Shown one piece after another: positions 7,017-12,732 of a DNA stretch of 12,732 nt. The DNA is taken from positions 1 through 12,732 of the forward strand of contig CALGII010000119.1 in assembly GCA_937915485.1 (NCBI GenBank), written 5' to 3'. Numbering within the stretch: position 1 is the first letter of the stretch; each line of letters starts with the position of its first letter. The notes below the pieces were generated by a model. It was not told where the DNA came from and did not search any database. It saw nothing but the letters and a program-made list of their open reading frames with translations. The position numbers were made by a program, and so were the translations under genes. The DNA comes from an uncultured Ignavibacteriota bacterium. GTDB lineage: Bacteria > Bacteroidota > Ignavibacteria > Tepidaquicellales > Tepidaquicellaceae.

Positions 7017-7304
7017 CTAATACTTAGACCCTTCGCTGACGAAAGGAAGAAAAGCGAGATGTCTTGCCCTCTTGACCGCAGTCGTGAGTTTTCTCTGCAT
7101 CTTTGCAGTGGCGCCCGTAATTCTGGCAGGAAGCAATTTTCCCTGCTCGTTGAGGAACCTTGTCAGCAATTTGACATCGCGGAAATCAATAAAACTATCG
7201 ATACCTCTTTCTTTGAAGGGGTCTCTTCTTTTCTGAGCAGTCGATTTCTTAGCAGCGATCTGCTGAGTAAGTTTGTAATTGTTTTTCGCTTTAACTTTTT
7301 TCAT
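7017..7304 (-). CDS. rpsR: 30S ribosomal protein S18
   Basis: A 95-residue basic protein of the small ribosomal subunit that normally pairs with S6. The conserved core is clear: IDFRDVKLLTRFLNEQGKLLP, then ARITGATAKMQRKL and VKRARHLAFLPF. The N-terminus is a Lys-rich extension of about 20 residues. There is no cysteine, although many S18 proteins carry one in a KYCRF-like segment; the matching place here reads RRDPFKERG. The start is the ATG at 7304. The frame stays open to 7454, but that extra stretch is unlike S18 and contains the likely promoter. The usual neighbours rpsF, ssb and rplI are absent; the gene stands alone between a divergent spacer and a terminator. It may be the only S18 gene, relocated, or a second copy. 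Confidence 0.95.
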   Translation of the reverse strand: MKKVKAKNNYKLTQQIAAKKSTAQKRRDPFKERGIDSFIDFRDVKLLTRFLNEQGKLLPARITGATAKMQRKLTTAVKRARHLAFLPFVSEGSKY

Positions 7305-7332
7305 TAATTGAAATTTGTTTGAGTAAAAGATT

Positions 7333-7361
7333 AATTTAGCAATAATTTGAGACTTTTTCAA
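7333..7361 (-). promoter_or_regulatory. Putative rpsR promoter
   Basis: On the minus strand TTGAAA (7361-7356) and TAAATT (7338-7333) are exactly 17 bases apart. Transcription would start near 7326, giving a leader of about 22 bases before the ATG at 7304. This supports the short S18 over the longer open frame. No Shine-Dalgarno is visible in the leader. Confidence 0.45.
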
Positions 7362-7547
7362 CGTATATCGAAAACAACGACGACAATTTGACTGATGGTT
7401 TACCGTCGATATCAAAGTTTCAGAACAAAAACTAATAATCTTTATTAGAACCATGATTCAAAAAATAAAAATTTACAAATAGAGGGAAGGGCATTAAAAA
7501 TGCGCTATTTTTTTAAATTTCATATGGGTTTTATATGACTTATATTT

Positions 7548-9479
7548 ATGAACCCTCAAATAATTAATAATATTATAAGTATGTTTAAATTTCAAATTCT
7601 CGCAATAATTTTAATATGTATTATGGTATTTAATCCCGGAATAACAAGCGGACAAGTAAAAGATTATTCTACAACCGAGAGGAAAGACATTCCCGTCGAG
7701 TTCACGTGGAAAATCGAGGATCTTTACGCATCAAAGAGCGACTGGACCGCAGATAAGGAAAATGTCGTAAACCTTATTTCTCAAGTAGACAACAAATCCA
7801 AATCATGGACAGCATCCTCGAAAAATATGCTTGAAATGCTCGAACTGATAAACACTGTTAATCTGAAATCCGCGAGGCTATACGGATATACATCGCATCA
7901 GTCGGCAGTTGACATGAGCAACACGGAATATCAGAAAATGGAAGGCGAACTTCAGTCGATTTTCGTCAACTTCTACGCGAAACTCGCGTTTATAAGCCCT
8001 GATGTTCTCGCCCTCGGAAAAGAAAAGTTCGAAGGATATCTTAAAGAAGAGCCAAAACTCGCCGAGTACAGATTCATGGTTGAAGATATACTCAGGAGCA
8101 AAGAGCACATACTTCCCGAAGACAAGCAGAAAATAGTTTCGTTAACCGGATTGTTCACAGGCGTGCCCTCGAAGACCTCATCCATGCTGAACGACATGGA
8201 ACTGCCGTCAATTGAGGTTACAATCAGAGGCGAGAAAGTTGAATTAAACTATGCCAACTACGTGAAATACCGCGGCGACAAGGATCCCGAAGTTCGAAGC
8301 ATGGTAATGAGGGAATTCTGGAAACACGGAAAGAAGTTCGAGAATTCGCTTGCGATACTTCAGGACGGCGCCGTGAAAACGCATTTCTTCAGTGCCCAAA
8401 TAAAAAATTTCAATAACTGTCTTGAGGCAAGACTTTTCGACGATAACATTCCCGCTGAAGTTTACAATCAACTCGTGAACAGTGTGAAGGAAAACCTTAC
8501 ACCGCTTCACAGATACCTGAATCTCAAGAAGAGGCTGCTTAAACTCGATACTTACAGGTACGAAGATATATACGCATCAGCGGTTCCATCGGTAAGCAAG
8601 ACATTCACACTCGATGACAGCAGAAAATATATATCGGAATCACTGAAGCCGCTCGGAAAGGAATATCAGGATTATCTGAATCTTGCCTTTGATAACAGGT
8701 GGATGGACATTTATCCGAACAAGGGCAAGGAAAGCGGAGCGTATTCAGGCGGTGTTTACGGAGTGCATCCCTACATAAAGTTGAATTATAACGGAAAGTA
8801 TGACGCGATATCAACAATGGCGCACGAACTCGGACACGCGATGCATTCATATTTTTCGGATAAGTATCAGCCGTTCTCGACATCTGGCTACACCACGTTC
8901 ATAGCGGAAATCGCGTCGACATTCAACGAGAACATGCTGATGGAATATCTCCTGAAGCACGACAACGACGACATGTTCAAACTGTACGTGCTCGATTCGT
9001 ATCTTGATCAGGTAAGGGGCACGCTTTACAGACAGACTCTGTTTTCAGATTTCGAACTCGCGATGCACAAAAGAGTTGAAGAAGGCAATTCGCTTACATC
9101 GGACTGGCTTGACAGCAAGTACCTTGAATTAACGAGAGAATACTACGGTCACGACAAGGGAGTATGCAAGGTTGATGATTACATTCAGGTGGAATGGAGC
9201 AAGATACCTCACTTCTACTATAACTTCTACGTTTTCCAGTACAGCACAGGAATAATTTCATCGATGGCGCTTGCGGAGATGGTATCGAACGGAACAGAGA
9301 AGGAAAGGGACGCGTATCTGACGCTGCTCAAATCGGGCGGCAGCGATTACGCGGTTGAACTTCTTAAGAAAGCGGGAGTTGACATGACCACGAAAGATCC
9401 TTATGAAAAAGCGTTCAAGAGATTCGGCGACCTGGTTACCGAAATGGAAAAAATCATGGAAAGACTTAACATTAAATAA
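7548..9479 (+). CDS. pepF: Exported M3-family oligoendopeptidase (PepF-like)
   Basis: 643 residues. M3 zinc peptidases cleave short peptides of roughly 5-20 residues. The zinc motif HELGH is at residues 426-430 with the third ligand, Glu454, in FIAEIAS. The family segments YSGGVYGVHPYIKLNY and WSKIPHFYYNFYVFQYSTG, which supply active-site Tyr/His residues, are intact. The N-terminal WKIEDLYAS stretch is typical of PepF. The N-terminus carries a hydrophobic segment (FQILAIILICIMVF) followed by NPGITSGQ, which looks like a Sec signal peptide cleaved near SGQ, with no lipobox Cys. Most PepF enzymes are cytosolic, so this one probably acts in the periplasm or outside. The start may be the ATG at 7548 or the in-frame ATG at 7581, which gives a more usual signal peptide (MFKFQ). 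leuC follows after 32 bases and may share a transcript. Confidence 0.92.
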   Translation: MNPQIINNIISMFKFQILAIILICIMVFNPGITSGQVKDYSTTERKDIPVEFTWKIEDLYASKSDWTADKENVVNLISQVDNKSKSWTASSKNMLEMLELINTVNLKSARLYGYTSHQSAVDMSNTEYQKMEGELQSIFVNFYAKLAFISPDVLALGKEKFEGYLKEEPKLAEYRFMVEDILRSKEHILPEDKQKIVSLTGLFTGVPSKTSSMLNDMELPSIEVTIRGEKVELNYANYVKYRGDKDPEVRSMVMREFWKHGKKFENSLAILQDGAVKTHFFSAQIKNFNNCLEARLFDDNIPAEVYNQLVNSVKENLTPLHRYLNLKKRLLKLDTYRYEDIYASAVPSVSKTFTLDDSRKYISESLKPLGKEYQDYLNLAFDNRWMDIYPNKGKESGAYSGGVYGVHPYIKLNYNGKYDAISTMAHELGHAMHSYFSDKYQPFSTSGYTTFIAEIASTFNENMLMEYLLKHDNDDMFKLYVLDSYLDQVRGTLYRQTLFSDFELAMHKRVEEGNSLTSDWLDSKYLELTREYYGHDKGVCKVDDYIQVEWSKIPHFYYNFYVFQYSTGIISSMALAEMVSNGTEKERDAYLTLLKSGGSDYAVELLKKAGVDMTTKDPYEKAFKRFGDLVTEMEKIMERLNIK

Positions 9480-9499
9480 ATACATTTTAACAATAAAAC

Positions 9500-9504
9500 A
9501 GGAG
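9500..9504 (+). promoter_or_regulatory. Ribosome binding site of leuC
   Basis: AGGAG lies 7 bases before the ATG at 9512. It fixes that start over the second ATG at 9518 and is one of only two strong Shine-Dalgarno sequences in the window. Confidence 0.8.
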
Positions 9505-9511
9505 TAATCTA

Positions 9512-10801
9512 ATGGGTATGACAATAGTCGAGAAAATCCTCGCGAAGGCGTCAGGAAAGGCATCGGTAAAACCCGGTGACGTTCTCGAACCCGAAGTAAA
9601 CGTTGCCATGTCACACGAAAACGCTGCGCTTGTAATAAATCAGTTCAACGAAGTGTTTCAGGGCACGAACATAGCGCCCAAAGTCTGGGACCCTGAAAGA
9701 ATAGCGATAATATTCGACCACAGAGTTCCCGCGGAAAGTTCAAAGACGGCGACAAACCAGAAAAAAATAAGAAATTTTGTTAAAGCAAACGGAATAAAGA
9801 AGTTTCACGACATACGGTCAGATGAAGGCGGCATTTGCCATCAGATACTTGCCGAATACGGATACATCAGACCGGGTTACGTTGTCGTAGGCACAGACAG
9901 TCACACGACAACTCACGGAGCGTTTGGCGCGTTCTCATTCGGAATAGGCGCTACGGAAATGGCGAGTGTATGGTCACTCGGAACGGTACTTAACGTCGAA
10001 GTTCCGGAAACGATTAAAGTAGTCGTAAACGGAAAGTTCAAAGACAACGTATATCCCAAGGACCTTATTCTCTACATAATAGGAAAGTTGACGGCTCAGG
10101 GCGCGAACTTCAAGGTAATCGAATTCCACGGCGAGGCGATAAGAAATATGCCGATGTCTGGAAGGCTTGTTCTCTGCAACATGTCGGTTGAAGCTGGAGC
10201 GACATCCGGGATCGTTCCAGGCGACGAAGAAACAGCCCGTTATCTAAAAGAAGCGGGAGTTAAAGACAAGATTGAAAACGTTCTCCCTGACGCGGACGCG
10301 AAATACTGCAGGATTGTAGAAATCGACGCGAATGAACTCGAACCGCAAATCGCTTTACCGCATACAGTTGACAATGTAAAGCCAATCAGCAAAGTTGACA
10401 AAGTAAAAATCGACCAGATTGTAATCGGCTCGTGCACGAACGGAAGGCTCGACGACCTTGAAATCGCCGCTTCCATTCTAAAGGGAAAGAAAGTCGCCGA
10501 AGACACAAGGATGCTGATTTTTCCCGCGTCATGGAACATTTACAAGAAGGCATTGAAGCAGGGACTTCTCGAAATTTTCTCGGATTCGGGAGCGATAATA
10601 ATGAATCCGGGCTGTGGCTGCTGTCTTGGAGTTCATCAGGGCGCGCTCGGCGACGGTGAAACGGCTCTTTCAACGACAAACAGGAATTTTAAAGGCAGAA
10701 TGGGTAATCCCAAAGGCGATGTATATCTTTGCTCTCCAGCGACGGCAGCGGCAAGCGCCGTAACGGGATACATCACGAGCCCCGAGAAAGGAGTAAAATA
10801 A
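9512..10801 (+). CDS. leuC: 3-isopropylmalate dehydratase large subunit (LeuC/HacA-type aconitase family)
   Basis: 429 residues. With the small subunit it isomerises 2-isopropylmalate to 3-isopropylmalate in leucine synthesis, through a [4Fe-4S] cluster. Aconitase signatures are present: the segment GTDSHTTTHGAFGAFSFGIG followed by ATEMASVW, SCTNGR with Cys308, and NPGCGCCLGVHQG with Cys368 and Cys371 as the other cluster ligands. Cys370 is an additional cysteine where Pro is usual. The length fits the shorter (about 420-residue) LeuC2/HacA-like branch, not the 466-residue enterobacterial LeuC. Members of this branch also include homoaconitase and citraconate or dimethylmalate hydro-lyases, so the substrate is not certain. 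It has a clear Shine-Dalgarno and ends one base before leuD. No other leu genes are in view. Confidence 0.92.
   Translation: MGMTIVEKILAKASGKASVKPGDVLEPEVNVAMSHENAALVINQFNEVFQGTNIAPKVWDPERIAIIFDHRVPAESSKTATNQKKIRNFVKANGIKKFHDIRSDEGGICHQILAEYGYIRPGYVVVGTDSHTTTHGAFGAFSFGIGATEMASVWSLGTVLNVEVPETIKVVVNGKFKDNVYPKDLILYIIGKLTAQGANFKVIEFHGEAIRNMPMSGRLVLCNMSVEAGATSGIVPGDEETARYLKEAGVKDKIENVLPDADAKYCRIVEIDANELEPQIALPHTVDNVKPISKVDKVKIDQIVIGSCTNGRLDDLEIAASILKGKKVAEDTRMLIFPASWNIYKKALKQGLLEIFSDSGAIIMNPGCGCCLGVHQGALGDGETALSTTNRNFKGRMGNPKGDVYLCSPATAAASAVTGYITSPEKGVK
10788..10793 (+). promoter_or_regulatory. Ribosome binding site of leuD inside leuC
   Basis: AAGGAG lies within the last codons of leuC, 9 bases before the leuD ATG at 10803. 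This gives leuD its own ribosome loading and balanced subunit synthesis. Confidence 0.75.
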
Positions 10802-10802
10802 A

Positions 10803-11297
10803 ATGTCTAAAGTAGTTTATATATTCGGAGACGATATTTCAACGGACGCGATTTATCCGGGAAGATACATGGCGACAGTGCTGCCGACCGAAACACCGCA
10901 GTTCTGTTTCGCAGATTACACGGAACTGAACAAGAAACTCGTTGCAAAAGAATATCCCGAGGGAAGCGTTATAATCGGCGGCAACAATTTCGGCTGCGGC
11001 TCATCGCGCGAGCAGGCGGCATCGACGATTCTCGGACACGGGCTCATCGTAATCGCGAAGAACTACGCGAGAATATTCTTACAGAACGCAATTAACCTCG
11101 GTCTTAATCTCATCACCTGCCCCGATATCGAGGCGGAAACCGGCGATGATATAGAATTGAAAGGCGATAAGGTAATCAACAAGACAAAGGGAAAAGAATT
11201 CAGCACTATTCCCCTGCCGGCGGCAAGAATGGCGATAGTCGAAGCGGGCGGGCTTATTCCATACACGAGGAAAAAAGTCATTCAGAAATATTCTTAG
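10803..11297 (+). CDS. leuD: 3-isopropylmalate dehydratase small subunit (LeuD-type swivel domain)
   Basis: 164 residues, a normal length for the stand-alone small subunit of the LeuC2/HacA class. It supplies the swivelling domain that closes on the substrate bound at the large-subunit Fe-S cluster. The N-terminal DDISTDAIYPGRYM and the swivel motif NNFGCGSSREQA (residues 61-72) are diagnostic. The loop after the first strand, which sets specificity in archaeal homologues, reads YMAT (residues 22-25). It starts one base after the leuC stop and so forms an obligate pair with it. An intrinsic terminator follows 26 bases after the stop. The pairing and the Thr in the loop favour isopropylmalate or citramalate-type substrates, but this is inference. 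Confidence 0.92.
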   Translation: MSKVVYIFGDDISTDAIYPGRYMATVLPTETPQFCFADYTELNKKLVAKEYPEGSVIIGGNNFGCGSSREQAASTILGHGLIVIAKNYARIFLQNAINLGLNLITCPDIEAETGDDIELKGDKVINKTKGKEFSTIPLPAARMAIVEAGGLIPYTRKKVIQKYS

Positions 11298-11323
11298 TCA
11301 AATAACTTTGTATTCAGATAAAG

Positions 11324-11349
11324 AAACCCGTTCGCTGAACGGGTTTTTT
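11324..11349. terminator. Bidirectional intrinsic terminator between leuD and the antiporter gene
   Basis: Perfect 10-bp stem: AAACCCGTTC (11324-11333) pairs with GAACGGGTTT (11337-11346) around a GCT loop. T's continue to 11349 on the plus strand. On the minus strand the stem ends in TTT followed by CTTTA. The flanking genes converge here. Confidence 0.88.
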
Positions 11350-11398
11350 ATTTCCGGTGTAATAAGAAAAACAAAGGACAATTTCCATTTTGGAATGG

Positions 11399-12732
11399 CT
11401 ATTTTATTTCTGTAAGAATCCGAATTGCTTCATTCCTGTTCTCTTTGTTTAGCAGAATAAGTACGACATCTCCTTCCTCGAGAGAGGTACTTCCGCTCGG
11501 AACGATGTATTCATTATCTCTGAAGATGACTGTTATCAGAGAGCCTTCCGGGAAATTAAGCTCGGCAAGGTTTTTTCCGGCAATGCTTGAATTAAAAGGT
11601 ATTATCACATCAACGAGTTCATTCTTTGTTTTTACATCAGTCGATATTTCGAGAGGCATTTTAATTTCCTCTTTTTCATCCGAATCCAATCCGTGAATTC
11701 TTGCTACAAAAGGAATCGACCAGCCCTGCACGAGCGCGGATGTTATAGTCATGAAAAAAATCAGATTGAACAACATCATCGAGTTATCAATACCTGCAAT
11801 TACGGGAAAGGTCGAAAGTATAATAGGAACGGAACCCCGGAGTCCAACCCAGGAAATGAAAGATTTCTCTTTTAACGAAAACTTTGAAAACATAAGAGAG
11901 ACATAAACACTGAACGGCCGCACGACAAACATCAGCACTGCCGAGAATATCAAGCCAGGAACAATCACAGCCATTAACTGCGACGGGAAGCACAGTAGTC
12001 CAAGCGCAAGAAACATAACTATCTGGCTCAATTGCGCGATACCGCTGAAGAATCTCTTAAGCGATTTTTTCTGCACGAATTCGCTGTTGCCGACTATGAT
12101 AGCCGCGATGTAAACGGCGAGAAAGCCGCTTCCGTTCAGGAACGTCGTCAGGGCGAATATAAACGTCACAAAGGCAATCGTAAAGACAACATAAAGATTC
12201 TCGAATTGCAGATGCATCTTGTTCATCAAAACAACGAGGAGTCTGCCGAGAATATAGCCAGCAGCAAGGCCGATGCCGAACTGGGTTATAACGCTGAATA
12301 GTATACCTCCCGGGCCGATTGATTTGTTAACAATTACTTCAATCAATGTTATTGTCAGGAATACCGCCATCGGGTCGTTGCTTCCCGATTCGAATTCAAG
12401 AAGCGGTTTAACTTTACCTTTAAGGTTGATATTCTTGGAACCAAGCACGGAAAAAACCGCGGCCGCGTCCGTGGACGATATTACCGCTCCGAGAAGCAGG
12501 CTGTAGTATATATCAATTCCGAGAAAAAAGTGTGCTGTAAGTCCAACACCGGCGGCAGCAATCAGCACACCGAGTGATGAAAGGCTGACACCGCTCCACA
12601 AGACTTTCTTTGTCGTACTCCATTTCGTTTCCAGCCCGCCCGAAAACATAATAAAGGCAAGCGCGACAATTCCTATAGACTGAGTGAGTTTAAAATCATC
12701 GAAATAAATTTTTCCAGGACCGTCTGAGCCAG
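11399..12732 (-). CDS. Cation/proton antiporter, NhaP2-like, with C-terminal RCK_C domain (5' end missing)
   Basis: Integral inner-membrane transporter of the CPA1/NhaP2 type, exchanging K+ or Na+ for H+. The frame is open to the right edge; about 444 residues are visible. The upstream part reads DGPGKIYFDDFKL, then IGIVALAFIMFSGGLETKW, matching the conserved start of the exchanger domain, so the ATG at 12649 is internal. Motifs GAVISSTDAAAVFSVLGSK and FESGSNDPMAVFLT carry the ion-site acids (TD and ND). Many hydrophobic helices follow, ending near HGLDSDEKEE. The last 80 or so residues (about 11650 down to 11402) form a TrkA-C/RCK_C domain of the kind that binds nucleotides or c-di-AMP in K+ transporters. 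The protein ends right after this domain. K+/H+ exchange is favoured but not proven. Confidence 0.9.
   Translation of the reverse strand, partial: GSDGPGKIYFDDFKLTQSIGIVALAFIMFSGGLETKWSTTKKVLWSGVSLSSLGVLIAAAGVGLTAHFFLGIDIYYSLLLGAVISSTDAAAVFSVLGSKNINLKGKVKPLLEFESGSNDPMAVFLTITLIEVIVNKSIGPGGILFSVITQFGIGLAAGYILGRLLVVLMNKMHLQFENLYVVFTIAFVTFIFALTTFLNGSGFLAVYIAAIIVGNSEFVQKKSLKRFFSGIAQLSQIVMFLALGLLCFPSQLMAVIVPGLIFSAVLMFVVRPFSVYVSLMFSKFSLKEKSFISWVGLRGSVPIILSTFPVIAGIDNSMMLFNLIFFMTITSALVQGWSIPFVARIHGLDSDEKEEIKMPLEISTDVKTKNELVDVIIPFNSSIAGKNLAELNFPEGSLITVIFRDNEYIVPSGSTSLEEGDVVLILLNKENRNEAIRILTEIK

Noticed and set aside
7305..7454. In-frame N-terminal extension of S18 to the ATG at 7454
   Set aside because: The extra 50 residues do not resemble S18, and a TTGAAA/17/TAAATT promoter lies inside this stretch.
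7491..7514. Possible terminator GCATT-AAA-AATGC followed by T's
   Set aside because: The stem is only 5 bp and AT-rich, and no plus-strand gene lies upstream to be ended; likely chance in AT-rich DNA.
12647..12649. ATG as start of the antiporter
   Set aside because: The frame stays open to the edge with conserved exchanger residues upstream of it.
1..12732. CRISPR arrays, insertion sequences, tRNA/rRNA genes, attachment sites
   Set aside because: No regularly spaced repeats, transposase motifs, terminal inverted repeats or tRNA-like cloverleaf sequences were seen in the intergenic gaps, all shorter than 250 bases.

Overview
The window reads as ordinary chromosomal DNA from a member of the Bacteroidota/Chlorobi superphylum, and an Ignavibacteria-like bacterium is my best guess. 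This is an inference from three things: the wording of the conserved proteins (S18, CCA-adding enzyme, PepF), AT-rich leaders mostly without Shine-Dalgarno sequences, and an exported PepF. I see no mobile element, phage gene, CRISPR array, tRNA or rRNA, and no gene-free stretch longer than 300 bases.

Layout. Positions 1-1230 (+) hold the 3' part of a CCA-adding tRNA nucleotidyltransferase. It converges on, and overlaps by 17 bases, a leftward three-gene operon (4176 down to 1214): anmK, a short-chain dehydrogenase and an NAD-dependent epimerase. AnmK recycles cell-wall anhydro-MurNAc; the two dehydrogenases have no substrate that can be read from sequence. A 181-base divergent spacer follows. 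Positions 4358-6887 (+) then carry a compact partner-switching cassette: a STAS anti-sigma antagonist, a GHKL-type kinase/anti-sigma protein and a two-GAF PP2C (SpoIIE/RsbU) phosphatase. The expected logic is that the kinase phosphorylates the STAS protein, the phosphatase reverses this, and the state of the STAS protein decides whether the kinase holds its target. No sigma factor lies in the window.

A bidirectional terminator separates the cassette from a lone leftward rpsR (S18). Another divergent spacer (7305-7547) leads to a rightward run: an exported M3 oligoendopeptidase (PepF-like), then leuC and leuD, the two subunits of 3-isopropylmalate dehydratase or a close relative. These two have clear Shine-Dalgarno sequences and are one base apart. 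A second bidirectional terminator separates leuD from a leftward cation/proton antiporter (NhaP2-like) that runs off the right edge.

I found no convincing undescribed system. The points most worth a second look are the kinase with Tyr where the ATP-binding G1-box Asp should be, the unusual specificity loop of the LeuD-like subunit, the SDR lacking the catalytic Ser, the cysteine-free orphan S18, and the exported PepF.
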